Part shown: in pieces, positions 1 through 5,996 of the stretch
Layout of the letters: every line of letters begins with the position of its first letter
How positions within the stretch are numbered: the first letter of the stretch is position 1
NCBI GenBank assembly: GCA_025449615.1
Contig: JANWJA010000079.1
Location: forward strand, 1 to 13,192
Direction: 5' to 3'
Source: Methyloceanibacter sp.
Lineage (GTDB): Bacteria; Pseudomonadota; Alphaproteobacteria; Rhizobiales; Methyloligellaceae
DNA: 13,192 nt
Translations under genes and position numbers: made by a program
The notes under the pieces: model-generated
The model's input: the letters and a program-made list of their open reading frames with translations, nothing else
The model's database searches: none
What the model was told of the DNA's origin: nothing

Positions 1-227
1 GAAGAAGCGAAGCTTGCCGCGGGCGAAAAGAAGGAGATTGCCGAACGCTTCAAGAAGGACGTGGCGACGGAGATCAAACCGGCCACGACCTTCACCCCGG
101 CCGAGGACTACCACCAGAATTATCACAACACCAACGCGGTGAGTTACAAGTTCTACAAATGGAATTGCGGGCGAGCCCAGCGACTCGCACAGAGTGGGGG
201 ACCGCCGCCGGCTGGCGAAAGGGATGA
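1..227 (+). CDS. msrA: Peptide-methionine (S)-S-oxide reductase MsrA, C-terminal part, apparently frameshifted at its end
   Basis: The gene enters from the left edge in frame 1. It encodes the C-terminal third of MsrA, the cytosolic enzyme that reduces the S epimer of methionine sulfoxide using thioredoxin. Visible family marks are the PAEDYHQNY motif (about bases 102-128), followed by YKFYKWNCGR and RL (about 145-186); a Cys near the end is common as a recycling cysteine. The catalytic GCFW region lies outside the window. Family members usually end RL-x-x-x-WG plus a short tail. Here the frame reads RLAQSGG and never stops, while the frame two bases on reads WGTAAGWRKG and then TGA at 225-227. 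A single lost base between about 187 and 194 would explain both. As written, the frame continues without a stop into the cytochrome b gene. Identity as MsrA is secure; the lesion is inferred. Confidence 0.8.
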   Translation, partial: RSEACRGRKEGDCRTLQEGRGDGDQTGHDLHPGRGLPPELSQHQRGELQVLQMELRASPATRTEWGTAAGWRKG

Positions 228-288
228 TCTACTGCATCCAAAGCCAATTGGCCTCCGTATCTCGTGGCGGAAGCGAGAGCAGAGAGCC

Positions 289-1107
289 ATGAGCGAGCAG
301 CAAGCCGTCATCTACCGGCACAGCCTCAGCATTCGCGTGACGCATTGGGTCAATGCACTTCTGCTGCTGGTGCTCCTTATGAGCGGCTTGCAGATCTTCA
401 ATGCCCACCCTGCGCTCAATTTCGGCTCAAAGACCGACTTCGAGCAGCCTCTGATCGCCATGGAGCCGATGCAGCACGGCGACAAGGTCATGGGCATCAC
501 CACCCTGTTCGGCTGGCAGATCGACACGACCGGCGTGTTCGGGCTCGCCGGCTCCGAGGACGAAGGCTACGATGCCCGTGGTTTTCCCTGGACGGTGACG
601 CTGCCCGGCCATCGCGATCTGTCGATGGGGCGCCGCTGGCATTTCTTCTTTGCCTGGGCCTTCGTCATCAACGGGCTCATCTATCTGATCTACAGTTTCG
701 CAAGCGGGCATATCCGGCGCGATCTCGCGCCCACGGAAGCTGAGATCAAGCATATTGGCGCATCGATCTCCGAGCATGCCCGTTTCAAATTTCCCAAGGG
801 CGAGGAGGCCAAGCGCTATAACGTCTTGCAGAAACTAACCTACCTCCTCGTCGCGCTCGTGTTGCTGCCGCTGATGCTGCTGACTGGGCTCGCCATGTCT
901 CCGGGCATGGATGCGGGCTACCCCATTCTGCTCGACATTTTCGGCGGCCGTCAGTCGGCGCGCACCATCCACTTTCTCGCAGCAGGCGGCATCGTTCTCT
1001 TCGTCGCGGTGCATCTCTTCATGGTGCTGGTGTCGGGCGTTTGGAACAATCTCCGCTCGATGATCACGGGCAAATATGTCGTGGAACCCGCGGAGGAGAC
1101 GAAATGA
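289..1107 (+). CDS. Cytochrome b/b6-domain membrane protein (cytochrome b561 / thiosulfate reductase cytochrome b type)
   Basis: This is a 272-residue integral membrane di-heme cytochrome b, expected to pass electrons between the quinone pool and a partner oxidoreductase. About four transmembrane helices are visible (residues ~20-37, ~118-137, ~184-206, ~225-250). Likely heme histidines are H19 (THW), H118 (RRWHF), H228 (TIHF) and H242 (AVHLF); the last two are 14 apart, as expected for bis-His ligation. The start at 289 was chosen because homologs begin with a short tail before YRHSLSIRVTHW. The open frame extends further upstream only because msrA lacks a stop. The ribosome site is weak (GAGAG, 282-286). 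Its stop overlaps the start of the molybdopterin enzyme (ATGA, 1104-1107), which indicates translational coupling and a two-protein complex. It is not MsrQ, which is a ferric-reductase-like protein. Confidence 0.85.
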   Translation: MSEQQAVIYRHSLSIRVTHWVNALLLLVLLMSGLQIFNAHPALNFGSKTDFEQPLIAMEPMQHGDKVMGITTLFGWQIDTTGVFGLAGSEDEGYDARGFPWTVTLPGHRDLSMGRRWHFFFAWAFVINGLIYLIYSFASGHIRRDLAPTEAEIKHIGASISEHARFKFPKGEEAKRYNVLQKLTYLLVALVLLPLMLLTGLAMSPGMDAGYPILLDIFGGRQSARTIHFLAAGGIVLFVAVHLFMVLVSGVWNNLRSMITGKYVVEPAEETK

Positions 1108-1880
1108 GCAACTCGCTCGACCGCCGCTTCTTTCTCCGTCGTGCCGCGGCTCTCGCCGGAACGCTCGGACTTGGCGGCTGCGACGGTCTCTCCGATCAGC
1201 CTTGGGTGCGGCGAGTGCTCGACAGCGCGGAAGGATTGACCCGCTTTACCCAAACGGTGCTGATCCCACCTTCCGCACTCGCCCGCGAATATGACGAGGC
1301 TGAGATTTCGAAGGAGTTTAAGGCCAACGGCTCCACGAATCCGGATGACGAGGCTTACAAGGCGCACGCCGCCAACGGCTTTGCCGATTGGAAGCTCGGC
1401 GTCTCGGGTTTGGTGGAAAAGCCCCTCGAACTATCGCTGGCTGAGTTGCGGGCGATGCCGTCGCGCACTCAGATCACGCGGCACGATTGCGTGGAGGGTT
1501 GGAGTTGCATCGGCAAATGGACGGGCGTGCCGTTGAAGACCCTGCTTGACCAGGCCGGGCTCAAAGCGAACGCGCGCTATGTCGTGTTCCGTTGCGCCGA
1601 CGATCTCGGACAGACCGGCGATGAGGATGGAAAATATTACGAATCGGTCGGGCTCGAGGATGCCTTCCACCCGCAGACGATTCTCGCCTACGAGATGAAC
1701 GGCAACGTGCTGCCGATCGAGCATGGCGCGCCGCTACGGCTCCGCGTCGAGCGGCAGCTTGGCTACAAGATGGCGAAATATGTGATGCGGATCGAGGCGG
1801 TCGACGAAATCGCCACAATCCGTGGCGGGAGAGGCGGCTTCTGGGAAGACCTCGGCTATGAGTGGTATGCCGGCATTTGA
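1104..1880 (+). CDS. Tat-exported molybdopterin-dependent oxidoreductase, sulfite oxidase / YedY (MsrP) superfamily
   Basis: A 258-residue periplasmic enzyme of the sulfite oxidase fold. The N-terminus has a twin-arginine motif (DRRFFLRR, residues 6-13), a hydrophobic stretch, then LGGC (residues 23-26). It may therefore be a Tat lipoprotein anchored through C26. The Mo-binding segment HDCVEGWS at 127-134 carries C129, the expected equatorial thiolate ligand, followed by KWTGVPL, typical of YedY-like proteins. The sequence then continues to the conserved end region with R-x-E-R-x-L-G-Y-K. The start at 1104 is preferred over an upstream in-frame start at 1041 because it has a strong GGAGGA (1092-1097), overlaps the cytochrome stop, and gives the Tat motif its normal position. 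The cytochrome b is the probable electron partner. The substrate is unknown; sulfoxides, including protein methionine sulfoxide, are possible given msrA upstream. Confidence 0.88.
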   Translation: MSNSLDRRFFLRRAAALAGTLGLGGCDGLSDQPWVRRVLDSAEGLTRFTQTVLIPPSALAREYDEAEISKEFKANGSTNPDDEAYKAHAANGFADWKLGVSGLVEKPLELSLAELRAMPSRTQITRHDCVEGWSCIGKWTGVPLKTLLDQAGLKANARYVVFRCADDLGQTGDEDGKYYESVGLEDAFHPQTILAYEMNGNVLPIEHGAPLRLRVERQLGYKMAKYVMRIEAVDEIATIRGGRGGFWEDLGYEWYAGI

Positions 1881-1905
1881 GCGGCGAGTGCCCTCATCGC
1901 CAATA

Positions 1906-1940
1906 AAAAGGGACCCGCCCCTTCCGAGGCGGGTCCTTTT
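1906..1940. terminator. Bidirectional rho-independent terminator
   Basis: A perfect 9-bp stem GGACCCGCC (1911-1919) / GGCGGGTCC (1928-1936) is flanked by AAAA on the left and TTTT on the right, so it can terminate both strands. It lies 30 bases after the molybdoenzyme stop and 15 bases after the stop of the convergent small gene. Confidence 0.85.
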
Positions 1941-1955
1941 ATGAGCGTGTTGAGA

Positions 1956-2156
1956 TTAGTGCTTCTTGCTGGCGCGATACTCGGCCTTGCAATCCTTGCG
2001 GAAGGCTTTGCGGGCCTTCCGATCACTCGGATAATGGGCCTTGGCGGCCTTCGCGCATCCGCTCTTGCAGGCGAAAGCCGGAGTGGGTTGAACCATGGCG
2101 GCGCCCCCTAAGAGCAAACCCGCGGCAGCAACAGTCAAAAGTAACTTCTTCAGCAT
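1956..2156 (-). CDS. Small exported lysine-rich protein with conserved cysteines (paralog 1)
   Basis: A 66-residue protein of unknown function. Residues 1-29 form a clear Sec signal peptide (LKK, then a Leu/Ala-rich core, then PAFA before the cut). The mature part is only about 37 residues, very basic, with C30, C34 and C56. Its core reads G-C-x-K-A-A-K-A-x-Y-x-x-D-x-x-A-R-x-x-x-R-K-x-C-x-A-E. About 19 of 34 positions match the next gene on this strand, so the two are tandem paralogs. A GGAG lies about eight bases before the ATG. An upstream TATAAA-like box (+ strand 2197-2202) in AT-rich DNA could be part of its promoter, but this is weak. A remote likeness to PsiF repeats (paired Cys with A-R-K-x-F between) exists and is not enough for a name. 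A disulfide between the two conserved Cys is likely in the periplasm. Confidence 0.75.
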   Translation of the reverse strand: MLKKLLLTVAAAGLLLGGAAMVQPTPAFACKSGCAKAAKAHYPSDRKARKAFRKDCKAEYRASKKH

Positions 2157-2343
2157 TGAGGTACTCCGTCACGTTTCACCGAATAGACTATGTCAATTTA
2201 TAAGCATGGAATGGGTTTTCGCTGCAATCTCTTATCTTCGAAAGACAGTTGTATTTCATAAACGTTATTGCCAAGGAGTTGATCTTAGGTCTGTTTAGGG
2301 CGCTACACCTGTAATCTCATTAAGACTAACCTCCCAAAACAAA
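2157..2343. other. AT-rich spacer upstream of small-protein gene 1
   Basis: This stretch is clearly richer in A and T than its surroundings and holds no convincing gene on either strand. It lies between the terminator of paralog 2 and the start of paralog 1, so it must contain the promoter of paralog 1 if that gene is transcribed on its own. On the - strand a TTGCAG / TATAAA pair (19-nt spacer) and an isolated TTGACA can be seen, neither convincing. Confidence 0.4.
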
Positions 2344-2375
2344 GGGACCCGCGCAAGAAGCGCGGGTCCCCAAAA
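2344..2375 (-). terminator. Rho-independent terminator of small-protein gene 2
   Basis: A perfect 11-bp stem GGGACCCGCGC (2344-2354) / GCGCGGGTCCC (2360-2370) with a 5-nt loop AAGAA. Read on the - strand it is followed by TTTGTTTT, and it lies about 26 bases after the stop of the small gene starting at 2603. The stem core resembles that of the terminator at 1906-1940. Confidence 0.85.
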
Positions 2376-2396
2376 CTTGCTAGGCAATAGAAGGGC

Positions 2397-2603
2397 TTAA
2401 GCGGCCTTCTGAGCCTTCTTGTGGGCCTTCCACTCGGCATGGCACCATTTACGATATTCATGGCGAGCCTGGTGGTCGGTACCGTATTTGGCCTTCGCGG
2501 CCTTCCGGCAACCGCTGGCGGCATCAGCCGAGGTGGCAAGGGGAAGAGCGGCACCGGCCAGAAGGCCAGCGACGGCAGAGGCCAAAATCACTTGCTTAAA
2601 CAT
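2397..2603 (-). CDS. Small exported lysine-rich protein with conserved cysteines (paralog 2)
   Basis: A 68-residue protein of unknown function, paralogous to its neighbour. A Sec signal peptide covers about residues 1-29 (FKQ, a hydrophobic Ala/Leu core, ADA before the cut). The mature part is about 40 residues, rich in Lys, Ala and His, with C32 and C54, the same 22-residue spacing as in paralog 1. The ATG at 2601-2603 is preferred to the one six bases upstream (2607-2609), because GGAG sits at a proper 7-base distance from the former and almost touches the latter. It has its own terminator (2344-2375) and a candidate EcfG-type promoter (2654-2679), which suggests expression as a single-gene unit under general stress. 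The function is unknown; the positive charge would allow binding to nucleic acid, phosphate or the cell envelope, which is speculation. Confidence 0.78.
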   Translation of the reverse strand: MFKQVILASAVAGLLAGAALPLATSADAASGCRKAAKAKYGTDHQARHEYRKWCHAEWKAHKKAQKAA

Positions 2604-2653
2604 TAGCATTCTCCGTTTGACTACGGTTGGGGAACCCCATTTGGGCTTAGATA

Positions 2654-2679
2654 AACGGCTCCCATGACGTACCTGTTCC
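2654..2679 (-). promoter_or_regulatory. Candidate EcfG (sigma-EcfG/sigma-T type) general-stress promoter
   Basis: On the - strand the sequence reads GGAAC (2679-2675), then 17 bases, then CGTT (2657-2654). This matches exactly the GGAAC-N16/17-CGTT consensus known for EcfG-type sigma factors of alphaproteobacteria. The -10 box lies about 50 bases upstream of the chosen start of small-protein gene 2, a normal leader length. No other copy with this spacing was found in front of the other genes here. Confidence 0.6.
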
Positions 2680-2768
2680 CCGCTAGGCCCAAGGCCAAAG
2701 GAACCGGTCGGGGGTTCGTCTGGATCGGCGGGGCGGCTTTTTCAAGGCAAAAATGAGCCCTCGTTGCC

Positions 2769-2792
2769 GCAGGGAAGGCTTCCCTTCCCTGC
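2769..2792. promoter_or_regulatory. Perfect hairpin in the lepA leader
   Basis: GCAGGGAAGG (2769-2778) and CCTTCCCTGC (2783-2792) form a perfect 10-bp inverted repeat with a 4-nt loop. It ends 36 bases before the lepA ATG. No T-run follows on the + strand, so it is not a simple terminator. It could be an operator or an mRNA leader structure. Confidence 0.45.
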
Positions 2793-2828
2793 TTGACCGT
2801 GAAGGTCCCCCTCCCGTACCTAGCGGCA

Positions 2829-4649
2829 ATGAGTGAATCCGAGGCCTCGACGCCGCTTTCCCGCATCCGCAACTTCTCCATCATCGCCCATATCGACCAC
2901 GGCAAGTCGACGCTGGCCGACCGGCTGATCCAGCTTTGCGGCGGGCTGTCGGTCCGGGAGATGAAGGAGCAGGTGCTCGACTCGATGGATATCGAGCGGG
3001 AGCGCGGCATTACCATCAAAGCGCAGACCGTCAGGCTCGACTATCGGGCCAAAGACGGGGTGCTCTACGAGCTCAATCTGATCGACACGCCGGGCCATGT
3101 CGATTTCGCCTATGAGGTAAACCGCAGCCTCGCGGCTTGCGAAGGCTCGCTCCTCGTGGTCGATGCGACGCAAGGCGTGGAGGCGCAGACCCTCGCCAAT
3201 GTCTATCAGGCGCTCAACAACCATCACGAGGTCGTGCCGATCCTGAACAAGATCGACCTGCCGGCATCTGAGCCCGAGCGTGTGCGGGAGCAAATCGAGG
3301 ATGTGATCGGGCTCGATGCGCATGACGCGCTCGAGATCTCCGCCAAGACCGGCAAGGGCGTGGAGGATGTGCTCGAAGCCATCGTGCATCGGCTGCCGCC
3401 GCCGAAGGGCGACGCCAAGGCGCCGCTGAAAGCCCTCCTCATCGATAGCTGGTACGACGCCTACCTCGGAGTCGTGGTGCTGGTGCGCATTTTCGACGGC
3501 ACCCTCACCAAGGGACAACGCATAAAGCTAATGTTGACGGGAGGCGCCTATCAAGTCGATCGCGTCGGCATCTTCCGCCCAAAGCAAGAAATGCGGGGCT
3601 CGCTCGGGCCAGGCGAGATCGGCTTCTTCACGGCCTCGATCCGGCAGGTCGCGGATACGCGCGTCGGCGACACCGTTACCGACGAGAAGAAGCCGGCGGA
3701 GGCGCCGCTTGCAGGCTTCAAGCCGGCGCAGCCCGTGGTGTTCTGCGGATTGTTTCCGGTCGATGCCTCCGAGTTCGACGATTTGCGCGAGGCGGTCGGC
3801 AAGCTTCGTCTCAACGACGCGAGCTTCTCCTACGAGATGGAGACCTCGGCCGCGCTTGGCTTCGGCTTCCGCTGCGGCTTTCTCGGGCTATTGCATCTCG
3901 AGATCATCCGCGAGCGGCTGGAGCGGGAGTTCGATATCGACCTCATCGCCACGGCGCCCTCCGTCATCTATCAGGTCTATTTGACCGACGGCACGATGAA
4001 GGAGCTGCACAATCCGGCGGATATGCCCGAGCCACAGAAGATCGCTAGAATCGAGGAGCCGTGGATCGAGGCCACCATTCTCGTTCCTGACGAGTATCTC
4101 GGTGCGGTGCTGAAACTTTGCGAGGACCGGCGCGGACGGCAGAAGAACCTCACCTATGCAGGCAGCCGCGCCATGCTGGTCTATGAATTGCCGCTCAACG
4201 AGGTGGTGTTCGACTTCTACGACCGGCTCAAATCCATCTCACGCGGCTATGCGAGCTTCGACTATCACATCATCGGCTATGAGGAGGGCGACCTGGTCAA
4301 GATGTCGATCCTTGTCAACGACGAGCCGGTCGATGCGCTATCGATCATCGTCTATCGCGGCAGGGCCGAGACGCGCGGACGGGCCATGGTGGAGAAGCTG
4401 AAGGATTTGATCCCGCGGCACCTGTTCAAGATCCCGATCCAAGCCGCGATCGGCGGCAAGGTGATCGCGCGCGAGACGATCAGCGCGATGCGGAAGGACG
4501 TCACTGCGAAATGCTATGGCGGCGACATCACGCGGAAGCGCAAGCTGTTGGAGAAGCAAAAGGCCGGCAAGAAGAAAATGCGGAGCTTTGGCCGCGTCGA
4601 CATCCCGCAAGAAGCCTTCATCGCGGCGCTGAAAATGGAAGGCAATTAG
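2829..4649 (+). CDS. lepA: Translational GTPase LepA (elongation factor 4)
   Basis: A 606-residue GTPase, the normal family length. It binds the ribosome and acts in initiation, biogenesis or back-translocation (its exact role is debated). G motifs are in order: AHIDHGKST (G1, residues ~20-28), RGITI (G2), DTPGH (G3), NKID (G4) and SAKTGKG (G5). The LepA-specific C-terminal domain ends with the basic [15 protein letters not shown] segment and [14 protein letters not shown]. The ATG at 2829 is preferred to a TTG at 2793, because it leaves the usual short tail before [16 protein letters not shown] and the TTG overlaps the leader hairpin. No clear Shine-Dalgarno is visible before the ATG. All sequence motifs are intact. 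It is probably transcribed alone; lepB is not adjacent. Confidence 0.97.
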   Translation: MSESEASTPLSRIRNFSIIAHIDHGKSTLADRLIQLCGGLSVREMKEQVLDSMDIERERGITIKAQTVRLDYRAKDGVLYELNLIDTPGHVDFAYEVNRSLAACEGSLLVVDATQGVEAQTLANVYQALNNHHEVVPILNKIDLPASEPERVREQIEDVIGLDAHDALEISAKTGKGVEDVLEAIVHRLPPPKGDAKAPLKALLIDSWYDAYLGVVVLVRIFDGTLTKGQRIKLMLTGGAYQVDRVGIFRPKQEMRGSLGPGEIGFFTASIRQVADTRVGDTVTDEKKPAEAPLAGFKPAQPVVFCGLFPVDASEFDDLREAVGKLRLNDASFSYEMETSAALGFGFRCGFLGLLHLEIIRERLEREFDIDLIATAPSVIYQVYLTDGTMKELHNPADMPEPQKIARIEEPWIEATILVPDEYLGAVLKLCEDRRGRQKNLTYAGSRAMLVYELPLNEVVFDFYDRLKSISRGYASFDYHIIGYEEGDLVKMSILVNDEPVDALSIIVYRGRAETRGRAMVEKLKDLIPRHLFKIPIQAAIGGKVIARETISAMRKDVTAKCYGGDITRKRKLLEKQKAGKKKMRSFGRVDIPQEAFIAALKMEGN

Positions 4650-4765
4650 GCGCTTTAGCTTGTGAAAAACCTCGAGAGTTGCCGGATTGCGATAGACGGT
4701 TTCACACAGTTGCGGCATCCTTTGCTGCTCTTTAGGATTCGGGGACATACACAAGGGGACTTGCC

Positions 4766-5164
4766 ATGCACCGCCCGGCATTTTTGCTTTCGATCTTTTC
4801 CGCGGCCGCATTCGGCGCATTGGTGACGGCCGCGTCAGCAGCACCGCCTTCGCTTGAAGGCTCGTGGAGCGGCAGCGGCGTCATCTCTCATGGCGGCACG
4901 TCCGATCAGGTGCATTGTCGCGTGCGCTACACCAAAGCTGGAGGCTCGGCCTATACGTATAGCTCGACTTGCGCCACCGATACCGGCCGCTATGAGCTAT
5001 TGGGTCATGTCAAGAGCTCCGGCGGCAATCGCTATACCGGCACGGTCTCGAGCCCGGACTATAAAGGTACCGGCAGCGTGCTGCTGTTCCAGAAGGGCAA
5101 CAACCTCTCCATCACCGTGACCAACGGCAAGGGCTCGGCGCATATCACGCTAAGCCGCCGCTAA
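4766..5164 (+). CDS. Exported protein of unknown function, probably a small beta-sandwich/barrel
   Basis: A 132-residue protein with a Sec signal peptide (residues 1-25, ending ASA before APPSLEG). The mature part has two cysteines (C51 in HCRVRY and C69 in TCATDTG) and alternating Gly/Ser/Thr/Tyr with hydrophobics, as in an all-beta fold. The pattern SLEGSWSGSG, CRVRYT, CAT-x-x-GRY and GNRYTG-TV looks like a family of hypothetical exported proteins in Hyphomicrobiales that I recall without a function. The ATG is preceded by AAGGGG. It follows lepA by 116 bases, enough for its own promoter, and its GC content and codon use resemble those of its neighbours. A Cys51-Cys69 disulfide is likely. 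Confidence 0.72.
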   Translation: MHRPAFLLSIFSAAAFGALVTAASAAPPSLEGSWSGSGVISHGGTSDQVHCRVRYTKAGGSAYTYSSTCATDTGRYELLGHVKSSGGNRYTGTVSSPDYKGTGSVLLFQKGNNLSITVTNGKGSAHITLSRR

Positions 5165-5177
5165 ACCCACGTTTCCT

Positions 5178-5226
5178 GCGTCGTGCCCAGCTGCGTCTCG
5201 CCGGGCCACGACGCTGGAGTTTTGGC
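5178..5226 (+). terminator. Probable terminator between convergent genes
   Basis: GCGTCGTG-CCC (5178-5188) pairs with GGGC-CACGACGC (5203-5214) with one bulged base and a 14-nt loop. It is followed by TGGAGTTTT on the + strand. It lies 14 bases after the stop of the exported protein gene. The T tract is short, so the call is moderate. The other strand has no T-run. Confidence 0.5.
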
Positions 5227-5231
5227 GCGTC

Positions 5232-5804
5232 TCAGCTCTCCCGTATGCGCCAAGCGAGGTAGGTCAGCGCCGCACCCTCGCAAAGCAACTGAATACCCAG
5301 CAGAAGCCCGAGCGCCCATTCCGACACGTTGGAAATATTGGCGAAGAGATAGAGCGCAAGCAGAAGACCGACCACGCCGCTGCCAAATACCCACCCCCAA
5401 TTCGACAATGGCCTGATGGTGAGCCCGAAGATCACCTTCGAGATGCCCTCCACCATGAAATAGACGAGCAGCAACACGGTGAAGAGCAGCAGCCCGCCTT
5501 CAGGCCGGCTCAGCAGCAGCCAACCAACGACGATCGAAAGCACGACCGAAACCAGCTGCAGCCAGAAATGCGGTATCTGGCGGGCGCCGATCAAGCCGAT
5601 GCCCTGTACCACGCCGCTCAGGATCAAGATCCATCCGAGCAGCACCATCATCGCAACTGAGGCGAGCATCGGATAGATGAGCGCGAGCAAGCCGGCGACC
5701 GCCATCAAGACTCCTTGCAAGAGGTACCACAGCGAATAACGCTTCACGGTCTCGCGCATCGCGTCGCGCATGGCGGCAGCGGCAGCTTCGAGTGACATGG
5801 CCAT
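5232..5804 (-). CDS. HdeD family (DUF308) membrane protein
   Basis: A 190-residue inner-membrane protein with about six transmembrane helices in three hairpin-like pairs, the DUF308/HdeD architecture. Visible features are a short amphipathic N-terminus, then WYLLQGVLMAVAGLLALIYP, the GWILILSGVVQGIGL segment, LSRPEGGLLLFTVLL, and a final LLLGIQLLCEGAAL helix. E. coli HdeD helps in acid resistance; the role in other bacteria is poorly known. The start at 5804 rather than the ATG two codons later follows from GGGAGG (+ strand 5813-5818) at 8 bases. It is transcribed divergently from the MFS gene and convergently with the exported protein gene. Confidence 0.87.
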   Translation of the reverse strand: MAMSLEAAAAAMRDAMRETVKRYSLWYLLQGVLMAVAGLLALIYPMLASVAMMVLLGWILILSGVVQGIGLIGARQIPHFWLQLVSVVLSIVVGWLLLSRPEGGLLLFTVLLLVYFMVEGISKVIFGLTIRPLSNWGWVFGSGVVGLLLALYLFANISNVSEWALGLLLGIQLLCEGAALTYLAWRIRES

Positions 5805-5940
5805 TTCTCGATCCTCCCATATCGAATCGGGCTAGAACTATGCGCGCGAGGGCGACGCCACTCAATTGGCGGGGCCGAACCATCCCCTAGATTGAGATCA
5901 TCCCGGATTTGGATCGCGATCTCACTCTAGGCTATCTGAC

Positions 5941-5984
5941 GCATGATCTTGTCCGAAAAGTCTGCCAACTTTTCGGGATCATGC
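5941..5984. repeat. REP-like dispersed palindrome
   Basis: Outer arms GCATGATC (5941-5948) and GATCATGC (5977-5984), and inner arms CCGAAAAGT (5953-5961) and ACTTTTCGG (5968-5976), form a long imperfect palindrome with a 6-nt loop and a 4-nt bulge. From memory, very similar GCATGATC...CCGAAAA...TTTTCGG...GATCATGC elements are scattered between genes in Bradyrhizobium and relatives. It ends 12 bases before the MFS start, so it lies in that gene's leader. Confidence 0.7.
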
Positions 5985-5996
5985 TCCAGGAAGATC

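Noticed and set aside
1956..2603. Calling the two small proteins PsiF
   Set aside because: They share only paired Cys and a few basic positions with PsiF repeats; spacing and the conserved K-A-A-K-A segment differ.
2680..2760. Possible tRNA or second EcfG site near GGAAC at 2700
   Set aside because: No cloverleaf or T-arm could be built, and no CGTT follows the GGAAC at 16-18 bases.
2820..3518. Long - strand open frame of 232 residues
   Set aside because: It is opposite lepA, whose motifs are unmistakable; the antisense frame is open through GC-rich codon bias and has no family features.
5943..5996. Upstream start of the MFS gene
   Set aside because: The ATG lies in the dispersed palindrome and adds a non-family tail; the ATG at 5997 has a ribosome site.
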